Source: Phycisphaeraceae bacterium (GTDB lineage Bacteria; Planctomycetota; Phycisphaerae; Phycisphaerales; UBA1924). Taken from it: a stretch of DNA of 64,000 bases. Positions 54,501 to 62,402 of this stretch are shown one piece after another (the first letter of the stretch is position 1; every line of letters starts with the position of its first letter). The translations under genes were made by a program, and so were the position numbers. The stretch is taken from positions 1 to 64,000 of the forward strand of contig JAHBXK010000014.1 in the NCBI GenBank assembly GCA_019636535.1, written 5' to 3'. Under the pieces are notes generated by a model, which did not search any database, was not told the DNA's origin, and saw nothing but the letters and a program-made list of their open reading frames with translations.

Positions 54501-56416
54501 GACATCGCCGAGACGATCACCAGGACGTCTTCGAGACAACGCTCATCCTTCGCCGAGAGAATCATCCGCCCCAGCCGCGGATCGATCGGGAACTTCGCCA
54601 AGTCGCGCCCGATGCGCGTCAGTCGATAGCCGCGTTGCGCACCATCGCCCTCCACCCCGCCACTCTCCCCCGCCGCCACATCCGCCGCATCAAGCCCAGC
54701 CTCCCAACGCTCGCTCGGCGATGAGGCCGCGCCGCCGCTTGCATTGCCGCCGACCGCCAGCGCTACCTCTCTTCGCTCGCGAGGCTCGATCGCACCGAGT
54801 TCAAGCAACGTCTCGTACCCGTCACGGATCATCCGCTGATCCGGCGGATCGAGAAACGGGAACGTCTCGATCCCTCTGAATCGCAGCAACTCCGCCGCCG
54901 ATTGCCCGCGTCGACGCTCACCGAACAGCGCCATCATCTGCAGGATCACGCTCGCCAGATTCGTCCGCAGGATCTCCGGCTCGGTGAACTCTGGACGGTT
55001 CTCGAACGCTCGTTCGTGGTACAAGCGCAGGCACACGCCCGGCCCCAACCGCCCCGCTCGACCCCGCCGCTGCTCAGCGCTCGCCCGGCTGACCCACTCG
55101 ATCGGCAGGCGCTGCACCTTCTGCCGCGGGCTATACCGGCTCAGCCGCACCAGGCCCGTGTCGATCACCGCCCCGATCCCCGGCACCGTGAGCGAGGTCT
55201 CCGCAACGTTCGTCGCGAGAATCACCCGCCGCCTGCCCCCCGGCTGCACGCGGAACACACGCTGCTGCTCCTCCGCGCTCAACCTCGCATACAGCGGGAT
55301 GATCTCGAGCGCCCCGCGGCCATGCTCGGGGTAATGCTTGCGCAGCGCCTCGGCCGACTCGCGAATCTCCCGCTCGCCCGGCAGAAAGACCAGCACGTCC
55401 CGTCGGGCCTCCGCCTCGGACTTGGTTTCTGGCCCCACTTCAGTTCGCTTCACCGCAGCGCCCAACATCCCGCCGCGGACCAGTTCGTCCACACCGCGGA
55501 GCACCGCGCGCGGCAAGTCCACGTCTTCCACCTCCACATCTCGCGCGGGGTCCGGGCCGACCCTCGGTCGTGGCGTCGCCCATCGCGGCAGTTCTGGCAC
55601 CTCCTCCGCTACGTCCTCGCCCGCACCGTCCGGCGGCAGGTACCGCACCTCGACCGGGTACATCCGCCCGCTCACCTCGATCACCGGCGCGGGAATCCAA
55701 TCGCCCCGCACGCGACGTCCGAAGTGCTCGGCGAACCGCTCGGTGTCGATCGTCGCGGACGTGATCACAACCTTCAGATCAGGCCGTCGCCCGCTGATCA
55801 GCAATTGCTTGAGGTAGCCGATGAGGAAATCGATGTTCAGGCTGCGCTCGTGCGCTTCATCCACGATGATCGCGCTGTACGAACGCAGCAGCGGGTCGCT
55901 CCGCGTCTCGGCGAGCAGCACGCCGTCGGTCATCACCTTCACCAGCGCGTCCCGCCCGGTCTGATCCGTGAATCGGACTTTGAACCCGACTCGATCGCCC
56001 GGACGGTTGCCCAGCCCGGTGGCCATCTCCTCGGCAAGCCGAGCCGCCACGCTCCTCGCTGCGATCCGACGCGGCTGCGTGTGCCCAACCACGCCACGGA
56101 CTTCGCGCCCTCCGCGCCCCACTCGCTCTTGGCGCTGCGCTGCGAGCCCGGACCTGGGATCGATCAATCCCAGCGCCTCGAGGCACATCTTCGGCAGCTG
56201 CGTCGTCTTGCCGCTCCCCGTCTGTCCGGCCACGATCACGATCTGTTGCTCGGTTAATGCACGGACGATCTCTTCCCGTCGCTGACTGACGGGCAGATCC
56301 TGCGGATAGTCCAAGCGCACGCGCAACCGCTTTGAGTCACCATCTGGTTCGCGCGCGGCCGACACCGGCCCGTTGACCGGCTCGATCGATCGCCCGGATG
56401 GTTCTTCCAGACTCAC
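51596..56416 (-). CDS. hrpA: ATP-dependent RNA helicase HrpA (DEAH-box)
   Basis: 1606 residues from GTG 56416, larger than the ~1300 of E. coli HrpA. Walker A GQTGSGKT at 64-71, motif Ia HTQPRRIAARSVA, DEAH at 186-189, and the C-terminal QRRGRAGRLGPGVCLRLY (motif VI). After the helicase core come the HA2/OB domains and the long DUF3418 C-terminal region typical of HrpA. Insertions include a stretch at about 85-108 and an acidic low-complexity region near the middle. HrpA acts on mRNA-ribosome complexes. It stands 67 bases upstream of lysK in the same direction. Confidence 0.95.
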   Translation of the reverse strand: MSLEEPSGRSIEPVNGPVSAAREPDGDSKRLRVRLDYPQDLPVSQRREEIVRALTEQQIVIVAGQTGSGKTTQLPKMCLEALGLIDPRSGLAAQRQERVGRGGREVRGVVGHTQPRRIAARSVAARLAEEMATGLGNRPGDRVGFKVRFTDQTGRDALVKVMTDGVLLAETRSDPLLRSYSAIIVDEAHERSLNIDFLIGYLKQLLISGRRPDLKVVITSATIDTERFAEHFGRRVRGDWIPAPVIEVSGRMYPVEVRYLPPDGAGEDVAEEVPELPRWATPRPRVGPDPARDVEVEDVDLPRAVLRGVDELVRGGMLGAAVKRTEVGPETKSEAEARRDVLVFLPGEREIRESAEALRKHYPEHGRGALEIIPLYARLSAEEQQRVFRVQPGGRRRVILATNVAETSLTVPGIGAVIDTGLVRLSRYSPRQKVQRLPIEWVSRASAEQRRGRAGRLGPGVCLRLYHERAFENRPEFTEPEILRTNLASVILQMMALFGERRRGQSAAELLRFRGIETFPFLDPPDQRMIRDGYETLLELGAIEPRERREVALAVGGNASGGAASSPSERWEAGLDAADVAAGESGGVEGDGAQRGYRLTRIGRDLAKFPIDPRLGRMILSAKDERCLEDVLVIVSAMSIQDPRQRPGKDRPEVQRMADEAHGKFKDGSSDFLGWLRLWRAYREQARTVGSSKLRKWCKDHFLNFLRMREWEDIHGQLRRVLKELGYSERDGRDKQGGVDTPVVRGASAASAISVESRSRTDEADEGEVVEDEARHFEVSEDDEGESDADSPPARRTAEKDSGAKGGAEAANGAPARSDAIHRSILSGLVTSVGRKSDSPPMFEYDGPRGLRFAIFPGSGLFKVNPKWVMAGEIVRTTRMYARSVAAVRPDWVERAAAHLVKRTHSDPRWDPTHTGGGGGGTVVASERVTLYGLELARGRVVEFGPIDPGQSRSIFIHHALVMGEYLTDAEWFEHNRRLVKRVAELENRVRRRGLLVDAVRRYAFYDQRVPSDVWSARTFESWRRRAERQNPRVLFMSVGDLLEAGAELPEGKDYPDSLTASALFGEGLKLGLEYQFDPADERDGITVTIPASEAERFDPRPLEWLVPGLIREKVAELIRTLPRNLRTAFVPAPEYADRALGALMPRFGKGDLLDELAERLSSMTGTRVPVDAWRPEELPRHLRVNFRVVADNDPARVLAEGRDWGAIRRMLSHKVRDALASLPDGPFNRDGMTGWDFVAGSVEGVGADVEFPHEITLDAPLSALARRAGVGKRNRADADGEAAGGASAPVPTIAAYPALADPSKSGLVRGVTPAPPARTVAVRLFDDPKRAARAMHGGLRRLMTLQVGGQIKSLIGLYPGIDRLAVAYAPIGSGQELKSHLADLVGMRAFDEIAMAGAGMPGARGTVWDGGEIRTRVAFDRAVELGWNRLGAAAEEVVTLAREVLEAYGAVSPVVGRPGTAWQGPRTWASAIADIREQLSMLVYPGALIGVPWRWLRQYPRYLRAVSVRLERLANDGPERDQRLMAEVLPFWSAFREAERARQSDPALVAIGEEPELEEFGWMVEEFRVSLFAQSLQTSVPVSPKRLLAQWEKARNARERLMQVS

Positions 56417-56504
56417 GCTCGCTCACACGCACTCCGCCCGAACGCTCCGCCGATCCCGCCCGCCGCGCGATCTCGCGGCGGGCACGCAGCGCCCCGGCTC
56501 GACT

Positions 56505-56951
56505 TCAACTCCCGAACTTCCAGTCGTCCAGCCGCTGACGCAACTCCGTGATGTGCAGCCGGAGCGAGTCGATCTCCAGTCGAGTCTTCTCGACCATCAG
56601 TTCGTGGTACTCCTTGCCCGCCTCGAAGCGCTCCTGCTCACGGTCGCGCTCGCCTGATTGGTTCTTGATCAGCGTGATCTCGGCCTCGAGTTTGTCGATC
56701 GTGAGTTCGTTCAGCCGCTTGTGCTGCTCGAACATCACGCTCTGGCGTTGCCGGTCGAGGTCTTCGCCCGACGCGCTCCGGGCCGACTGCTCCTGCAAAG
56801 CCGCGTGCATCTGCGACAGCCTGGCGTCGAGCGCATTGGCGCGATTCCGCTCGCGCGCGGCGACCAGCACCATGACGATCGCCACCGCGGTCACAAAGAC
56901 CAACAGGAGGACGGCGCTGGTCTGGTCGTTCGTCTGGAGCAGCCACTGCAT
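56505..56951 (-). CDS. Single-TM coiled-coil hypothetical protein
   Basis: 148 residues from ATG 56951. One membrane segment near 14-31 (AVLLLVFVTAVAIVMVLV) is followed by a long charged helix rich in Glu, Arg and Gln (residues about 35-140), predicted as a coiled coil. No catalytic motif. The layout resembles membrane-anchored structural or scaffolding proteins. It lies 88 bases upstream of hrpA on the same strand and may be co-transcribed. Confidence 0.7.
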   Translation of the reverse strand: MQWLLQTNDQTSAVLLLVFVTAVAIVMVLVAARERNRANALDARLSQMHAALQEQSARSASGEDLDRQRQSVMFEQHKRLNELTIDKLEAEITLIKNQSGERDREQERFEAGKEYHELMVEKTRLEIDSLRLHITELRQRLDDWKFGS

Positions 56952-57062
56952 GCGCAAGGATAAGCGATCCGCGCCCGCCACGCCGCCGAGACTCCCTCTC
57001 CGCCCTCACCCGCCCGGCTTCTCGACCGATCCGGCCCCGTCGCCCGATGACTCTCCCGTCGC

Positions 57063-58682
57063 ATGGGCCATCCGACCGCCATCCTCACCCTCGCCCGATT
57101 CACTCCCGCCGACTGGACGGTCCTGGCGCTCTACTTCGTTGCGCTTGCGTTCACGGGCTGGCATCTGGCCCGGCGTGCCCGCCGAACCGTCCGCTCCAGC
57201 GGCGACTACTTCCTCGCCGGTCGGTCCATGCCCACCTGGGCCGTCGCCGTTTCCATCCTCGCCACAACGCAGTCCGCCGCCACCGTCATCGGCGTGCCGG
57301 GCCAGAGCTACGCCGGTGACCTCACATACCTCGTCTCCAACATCGGTGGCATCGTCGCGGCGATCATCCTCGCCTGGGTGCTCATCCCGCGCTTCTACGC
57401 AGCCAACGCCACCACGCCCTACGAACTGCTCGAATCACGCTTCGGCCCGGGCGCACGCAAGGCGACCAGTTGGACCTATCTCGTCGGACGAATCTTCGCT
57501 TCGGGAAGCAGGCTGTACATCGGCTCACTGCCCGCCGCCATCGTGGTCTTCGGCGATGTCGATCCGCCGAGCGTGCTTGTGGCCGTGGCCATCATGACCG
57601 CCGTCGGCGTCCTTTACACGCTCGCGGGCGGAATCCGGAGCGTCATATGGACCGACGTCATTCAAGCCGGGGTCTATCTCGGCTCGGCGATCGTCATCAT
57701 CGCGTTCCTGCTCTGGAGCATCGACGCGCCCATCGGCAGAATCCTGTCGGGCTTGCGTGAATCACCCGTCGGCGACGGGAACAAACTCACGATCTTCCGT
57801 TCTGGTCTGGAACGCACCGACCGCGGCTGGCGAATCGACTTCACGCGCGAGTTCACGCTGCTCACCGCCGTCACAGGCGTCTGTCTGCTCGCCATCGCCT
57901 CGCATGGGCTTGATCAAGACCAAGTTCAGCGCATGCTCACCTGCCGGAACGCTCGCCAGAGCGCCCGCAGCCTCGTCACCGGCGTGCTGATCGGCATCCC
58001 CGCCGTGCTCATCTACCTCGTCATCGGCCTGCTGCTGTTTGTCTACTACCAGCGTCCCGATCTCACCGGCACGACCCACACTCCCGGCGGCGATCACCGC
58101 GTCATGCTCCAGTTCATCATCGACGGCCTGCCCGCGGGCCTCACGGGGCTGGTCATGGCCGGACTCTTCGCCGCGGGGCTTTCGTCCGTTAACTCGACGC
58201 TCAACTCGATGTCCTCCGCCTTTATGAACGACACGTATCGCCAAGCCCGGCCCGGGCGCGACGATCGGCACTACTTGAACGTCGGTCGGCTCGGCGTCAT
58301 CGTCGCGGGCCTGTTGCTCGGCGGCTTTGCCTCGGCGTGCGTCTTCTGGTTCCCCAGCACGGGGAGCACCCTCTTGGTCTTCGCATTGAGCGTGATGAAC
58401 TTCGCCTACGCGGGCCTGCTCGGCGTGTTTTTCACCGCGATCCTGACCAAGCGAGGTACCGCGGCGTCCGCAATCGCAGCGCTCGTGGCAGGCTTCATCG
58501 TCGTGGCATCGCTCGAACCCGCGTTGCAGCGGGCGCTTGTCGGCACGCTCCTCAAGCACGCCGACTTTGAGACGATCTCTCTTGCGCCACAGTGGCGTCT
58601 TGTGCTCGGCACCGTTGTGGCGTTTGCGGTCTGTGCATCGGTGCCCACGCGTGATGTCAAACGCAATCCAGCCAGAACCTGA
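57063..58682 (+). CDS. Sodium:solute symporter (SSS family)
   Basis: 539 residues with about 13 membrane segments. SSS signatures: SGDYFLAGRSMPTWAVAVSI near 45, ATTQSAATVIGVPGQSYAG, GGIRSVIWTDVIQAGVYLGS, and GLVMAGLFAAGLSSVNSTLNSMS, which includes the Na+-binding helix 8 region. Family members import sugars, amino acids or other solutes with Na+. Substrate cannot be inferred from context since the neighbours are unrelated. Confidence 0.93.
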   Translation: MGHPTAILTLARFTPADWTVLALYFVALAFTGWHLARRARRTVRSSGDYFLAGRSMPTWAVAVSILATTQSAATVIGVPGQSYAGDLTYLVSNIGGIVAAIILAWVLIPRFYAANATTPYELLESRFGPGARKATSWTYLVGRIFASGSRLYIGSLPAAIVVFGDVDPPSVLVAVAIMTAVGVLYTLAGGIRSVIWTDVIQAGVYLGSAIVIIAFLLWSIDAPIGRILSGLRESPVGDGNKLTIFRSGLERTDRGWRIDFTREFTLLTAVTGVCLLAIASHGLDQDQVQRMLTCRNARQSARSLVTGVLIGIPAVLIYLVIGLLLFVYYQRPDLTGTTHTPGGDHRVMLQFIIDGLPAGLTGLVMAGLFAAGLSSVNSTLNSMSSAFMNDTYRQARPGRDDRHYLNVGRLGVIVAGLLLGGFASACVFWFPSTGSTLLVFALSVMNFAYAGLLGVFFTAILTKRGTAASAIAALVAGFIVVASLEPALQRALVGTLLKHADFETISLAPQWRLVLGTVVAFAVCASVPTRDVKRNPART

Positions 58683-58873
58683 GTTCTGCGCACAATCTCG
58701 ATCTCGCGTTCGGGTCGGGTTTGGCCCGCTGTGATTGCGACAGTGGGAATGCTCACTCGAATCGGCGGAAGTTGCAATGCGAGTTTGACAATGCACGAAC
58801 GGCGCATCTACCTTCAATCGGTCGCTTGAGCCGATGTGCGGCGTGGCTGCCGAAAACCTACCGGAGATCGTCG

Positions 58874-59521
58874 ATGAACCGCCCGATGCGAACTGTTCGG
58901 ACATCCTGCCTGATCGCGGGTCTCACCCTCGTCGTTGCCGGCGGATCGCCGCTGGTCGGTTGCCAGTCACAGAAGGATCGAGCCGCGCGAGCGACCGTGC
59001 GATCCGTGGGCGACTTCCAGAGGCAACTTCAGGAGATGCCCGCGCACATCGATGCGACCATGAACCAACTGATTGCGACAACTTCCGGCCAGAATCCGCG
59101 TCGCGCCGACGATTTCCGCGAGTTTCAGAAGGGCCTTGAGTCGATGCGCGGGCAAGCCAGACTCGTCGCTTCGGAGTACGACCGAGCCAGCCGCGATTCT
59201 TCAGAGTACTTCCGACAGTGGATGCGCGAGTCCAACCGTGCGCCGGCGTCAGAGCGCGCCGCCATCGACGCCGATATCGCCAGGAACGCTTCCAATCGTG
59301 AGATCGCGCTCGGCCACTTCAACTCGGCCCGACGGGACTACAACAGGCTCATCAACACGCTGAACGATGTCGAGACTTCGATCGCCAAGGACATGAGCGA
59401 GAAGAACGTGCTGGCCATGGGCGACAACGTCGCAAGGGCGATCACCGACGCCGGCAGTCTTCGCGACCAGATCGCCCGTCTGGAAGAGTCCATCGCGGCA
59501 GCGCTGATGCGCAAGAACTGA
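58874..59521 (+). CDS. DUF2959-like lipoprotein
   Basis: 215 residues from ATG 58874. The N-terminus (SCLIAGLTLVVAGGSPLVGC) is a lipoprotein signal with lipobox LVGC. The rest is almost wholly helical and charged, with FQRQLQEMPAHIDATMNQL and YNRLINTLNDVETSIAKDM resembling the DUF2959 family. It should sit on the periplasmic side of a membrane. Function unknown. It has its own 190-base upstream region. Confidence 0.75.
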   Translation: MNRPMRTVRTSCLIAGLTLVVAGGSPLVGCQSQKDRAARATVRSVGDFQRQLQEMPAHIDATMNQLIATTSGQNPRRADDFREFQKGLESMRGQARLVASEYDRASRDSSEYFRQWMRESNRAPASERAAIDADIARNASNREIALGHFNSARRDYNRLINTLNDVETSIAKDMSEKNVLAMGDNVARAITDAGSLRDQIARLEESIAAALMRKN

Positions 59522-59535
59522 GTTCACACTCGGTT

Positions 59536-59931
59536 CTACTCCCGCTTGCTCCGCTTGACGCTCTTCCTGGCGGATTCACCCGACTTGGCTCCCGCGGACG
59601 ACGCGTTCGGCGCGGGAGCACTTTCATTTTTGGGCTCAGCGACCTGTGCCGCTGACGTTGAACCGGCGCTCGGAGCGCTCGATCCCGACTCCGATGTGGG
59701 CGTCGTTGTCGGCTTCTTCTCCGCCTCCGCCGCCTTCTTGTACGACTCGCTGCGATAGTCGGTCTGATAGAACCCCGAACCCTTGAACACGATCGCCGCG
59801 CCGATGCCGATCTGGCGCTCCAGCGCGTTCCTGCCGCACGCCGGGCACTTCCGCATCGGCTTGGCGGTCATCGACTGGAAGAACTCCGACATCTTCCCGC
59901 ACGACTTGCACTTGTACTCGTACGTCGGCAT
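59536..59931 (-). CDS. FmdB-family zinc ribbon protein
   Basis: 131 residues; AAGGGA precedes the ATG. The N-terminal 45 residues are the FmdB zinc ribbon (MPTYEYKCKSCGKMSEFFQS ... RKCPACGRNALERQI), followed by a short strand (FKGSGFYQTDYR) and a Ser/Ala/Pro-rich disordered tail ending in basic residues. FmdB-type proteins are putative regulators of unknown exact role. It is the last gene of the leftward chaperone cluster, 26 bases after grpE. Confidence 0.9.
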   Translation of the reverse strand: MPTYEYKCKSCGKMSEFFQSMTAKPMRKCPACGRNALERQIGIGAAIVFKGSGFYQTDYRSESYKKAAEAEKKPTTTPTSESGSSAPSAGSTSAAQVAEPKNESAPAPNASSAGAKSGESARKSVKRSKRE

Positions 59932-59957
59932 GGTCCCTTCTCACTCAACGCGCGCGC

Positions 59958-60551
59958 TCACGACCCCACCGCCGGCGCGATCGCCACCTTCGCCGAGCGA
60001 ATGACGCGATCCCCCAACTGGTACCCCACCTGCACGCACATGCTCACTCGCCCCGGCTCCACACCTTCCGCGGGCGTCTGCATGATCCCCGAGTGCAGGT
60101 TCGGATCAAACTCGTCGTTCGGCTTCGGATGGATCACACCGATCCCGTGTGATGCCAGAGCCGTGAGCAGGCTCTGCTGGATCGCGCGAACGCCGTCGAG
60201 CGTGGCGGCCGATGCCTGGTCGGGCTGCTGGCCCGTCCCCGTGCCCAGCGCCATGTCGAACGCGTCGAGCACCGGCACGATGCTCATCAGCACGCTCGTG
60301 GCACCCTGACGCTTCGCCTCGATCTCGTTCTGCAGCGCCCGACGCTGGTAGTTCTGATACTCGGCCATCGCGCGCAGCCACTTGTCCTTGAACTCGTCAC
60401 GCTCCGCGGCCAACGCGTCGATCATCGCTTGCGTCTGGTCCGGGTCCGCGCCCGCGGCGGCCGCCCCGGCGCAATCGCCGCAAGACGCTCCCTCCGCGTG
60501 GTCGTGCTCGTCTTCAGACATCGGTCGATTCTCTGCTTTCTTCCCGAACAT
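59958..60551 (-). CDS. grpE: Hsp70 nucleotide exchange factor GrpE
   Basis: 197 residues from ATG 60551, chosen because GGAGGGG lies just upstream; an in-frame ATG ten codons earlier lacks a site. The long N-terminal helix (DEFKDKWLRAMAEYQNYQRR) and the beta domain with NDEFDPNLHSGIMQTP, VSMCVQVGYQLGDRVIR and SAKVAIAP are diagnostic. GrpE releases ADP from DnaK. It follows dnaJ in the same direction with an 86-base gap; dnaK is not in the window. An acidic, Cys-containing lead (GASCGDCAGA) precedes the family domain. Confidence 0.94.
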   Translation of the reverse strand: MFGKKAENRPMSEDEHDHAEGASCGDCAGAAAAGADPDQTQAMIDALAAERDEFKDKWLRAMAEYQNYQRRALQNEIEAKRQGATSVLMSIVPVLDAFDMALGTGTGQQPDQASAATLDGVRAIQQSLLTALASHGIGVIHPKPNDEFDPNLHSGIMQTPAEGVEPGRVSMCVQVGYQLGDRVIRSAKVAIAPAVGS

Positions 60552-60637
60552 GCTGACCCCTCCGAGTGCCCCATCGGTCATTCACGGCCAAACCCGCCAA
60601 CGCCCTCCGCCGACGCGGGCATCACGCCCCGTCCCGG

Positions 60638-61867
60638 CTACTTCTTCGCCTTGCCGGCCTTCGTGCTCTTTGCGCTCTCCTGCGCCGTCTCGCTCCCGGA
60701 AGGTCCCGCGAACGCGTCGCGGATCGACTTCCAGAACCCCTGATTCTCCGGCGACACGTCCACGTTCTCCGACGCCGCGAACTCACGCAGCAGTTTCTCC
60801 TGCTGCGGCGTCAGCTTCCTTGGAATCTCGACCTTCGCGAACACCGCCAGATCTCCTCGGCGCGATGAACGCAGGTTCGGCAACCCCGCCCCCGACACCT
60901 TGAACATCGCGCCGTGCTGCGTGCCCCGCGGAATGTGCAGCGTGTGCCGACCGTCCAATGTTTTCAGCTCGACGTCCGCGCCGAGCGCCGCCTGCGTGAA
61001 CGTGATCGGCATTTCCAGGACCAGATGATCCCCCTCGCGTCGGAACATCGCGTGCTCAGCGATGCGCGCCACCACGTGCAGGTCGCCGCGCAGCCCGTCT
61101 GCGCCCGAACCGACCCCCGCCTCGACCGGCGGCGGCTCACCCTCACCGCGGACACGCACCGCCTGACCGTCCTGAATCCCCGGCGGGATGCGCACCGCAA
61201 TCCGCCGCTTCTTGGGCGTGCGGCCCTTGCCCCGGCATGTCTCGCAGAACTCCGTCACCACCTGCCCCCGACCGGCGCACGCCGGGCACACCGTGACCAT
61301 CCGGAACATGCCACCCAATCCCGTCTGCTGAACCTTGCCCTGGCCGCCGCACGTGCGGCACGTCTGCGGCTTGGTCCCCGGCTTGGCGCCGCTGCCCGTG
61401 CACGTCTCGCACAGATCCAGGCGGGTGAACTCGACATCCTTGTCGGCGCCAGAAAGCACTTCTTCGAGCGTCAGCTCGACTTCGGTCTCCAGGTCATAGC
61501 CACGCGTCGGGCCGGACCTGCCTCGCCCCCCACCGCCCATGCCTCCGCCACCCCCGCCGAAGATGTCGTTGAACATCGAGAAGATGTCCTGGACATCCAT
61601 CCGGCTGAAGTCGTGAGTCGCAGGCCCGCCGCGACCGCGCTTCAGACCCTCATGGCCGAGCTGGTCGTAGACCTGCCGCTTCTGCGGGTCCGAAAGCACT
61701 TCGTACGCCTCAGCGCACTCCTTGAACCGCACCTCCGCCTCGGCATCTCCCGGATTGCGGTCCGGGTGAAACTTCATCGCCAGCCGCCGATACGCGCGCT
61801 TGATCTCCTCGCCGTCGGCGGTCCGCTCGACGCTGAGAACCTCGTAATAGTCGCGTGTGACGGCCAT
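60638..61867 (-). CDS. dnaJ: Chaperone DnaJ (type I Hsp40)
   Basis: 409 residues from ATG 61867. J-domain with HPD ([18 protein letters not shown]), Gly-rich region ([15 protein letters not shown]), four CxxCxGxG-type zinc repeats ([40 protein letters not shown]) and the substrate-binding C-terminal domains. A full-length type I co-chaperone of DnaK. It lies between an inserted GxxExxY gene and grpE on the same strand. The first inverted repeat of that insertion begins 22 bases upstream of its start codon. Confidence 0.96.
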   Translation of the reverse strand: MAVTRDYYEVLSVERTADGEEIKRAYRRLAMKFHPDRNPGDAEAEVRFKECAEAYEVLSDPQKRQVYDQLGHEGLKRGRGGPATHDFSRMDVQDIFSMFNDIFGGGGGGMGGGGRGRSGPTRGYDLETEVELTLEEVLSGADKDVEFTRLDLCETCTGSGAKPGTKPQTCRTCGGQGKVQQTGLGGMFRMVTVCPACAGRGQVVTEFCETCRGKGRTPKKRRIAVRIPPGIQDGQAVRVRGEGEPPPVEAGVGSGADGLRGDLHVVARIAEHAMFRREGDHLVLEMPITFTQAALGADVELKTLDGRHTLHIPRGTQHGAMFKVSGAGLPNLRSSRRGDLAVFAKVEIPRKLTPQQEKLLREFAASENVDVSPENQGFWKSIRDAFAGPSGSETAQESAKSTKAGKAKK

Positions 61868-61888
61868 TGTCAACGTGCGGCTTCGGCA

Positions 61889-61915
61889 TCACCGCAAAGA
61901 CGCAAAGTCGCTAAG
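61889..61915. repeat. Left arm of 27-bp inverted repeat flanking the GxxExxY gene
   Basis: TCACCGCAAAGACGCAAAG followed by TCGCTAAG. It is the reverse complement of 62345-62371 at 24 of 27 positions. It lies just downstream of the GxxExxY stop and just upstream of dnaJ. Confidence 0.75.
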
Positions 61916-61922
61916 AGTCCAC

Positions 61923-62336
61923 CTAGAAATTGAGCATAATTCGGCGCAATCCATCCTTGAGTACTGGAACGTGAAAGTTCAGGAGCAAGCCCATCCGGGC
62001 GTTGGTCAGACGAAGGTAAGAAAGCAGTTGGGCACCATGCACCGGCAGCAGCCGCTCCATGGCCTTCACTTCAACGATCAATGCCCGTTCAACCAGAAGG
62101 TCGAGCCGCAGAGCATCCTGGGTTACTTCGCCCTTGTACACCACCGGCACCGCAACTTGGCACTCGTAGGCAAGACCTCGAATCTCCAACTCCTTCCGCA
62201 GACAACGCTTGTAGACCGATTCCAACATCCCGGGTCCCAGAGCGCGATGCACCTCGATCGCGGCACCGATCACCAGATTGCTCAAACGATCGAGATCGCT
62301 TCGGGGTCCGGATGGTTCCACAGGTCGGCACTCCAT
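61923..62336 (-). CDS. GxxExxY protein (PD-(D/E)xK-like)
   Basis: 137 residues. The family signature GPGMLESVYKRCL (G-x-x-E-x-x-Y) is near residue 34, with DLLVERALIVEVKAMERL giving a D...E-x-K catalytic-like core and LLNFHVPVLKDGLRRIM at the end. Such small nuclease-fold proteins occur in many scattered copies in bacterial genomes and are thought to be carried by mobile elements. It splits the groEL-dnaJ gene order and is flanked by 27-bp inverted repeats. Confidence 0.92.
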   Translation of the reverse strand: MECRPVEPSGPRSDLDRLSNLVIGAAIEVHRALGPGMLESVYKRCLRKELEIRGLAYECQVAVPVVYKGEVTQDALRLDLLVERALIVEVKAMERLLPVHGAQLLSYLRLTNARMGLLLNFHVPVLKDGLRRIMLNF

Positions 62337-62344
62337 CCAAGACC

Positions 62345-62371
62345 CTTTGCGACTTCGCGCCTTTGCGGTGA
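62345..62371. repeat. Right arm of 27-bp inverted repeat flanking the GxxExxY gene
   Basis: CTTTGCGACTTCGCGCC followed by TTTGCGGTGA. It matches the reverse complement of 61889-61915 with three mismatches. It lies between the GxxExxY start and the groEL stop. Confidence 0.75.
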
Positions 62372-62402
62372 AGCCCTACGCGCGGCTCGGAGCATCACCC
62401 GC

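Larger units (their letters stand above)
61889..62371. mobile_element. Small GxxExxY insertion with inverted ends
   Basis: A 483-base segment bounded by matching 27-bp inverted repeats and containing a single GxxExxY gene. It is positioned within an otherwise co-directional groEL-dnaJ-grpE-fmdB cluster. No transposase is present, so mobility would need an external enzyme or the nuclease-like product itself (inference). No target-site duplication was identified. Confidence 0.55.

Noticed and set aside
52376-54724. 782-codon open frame antisense to hrpA
   Set aside because: Antisense shadow of the HrpA C-terminal region; Arg/His/Pro-rich with no motif.
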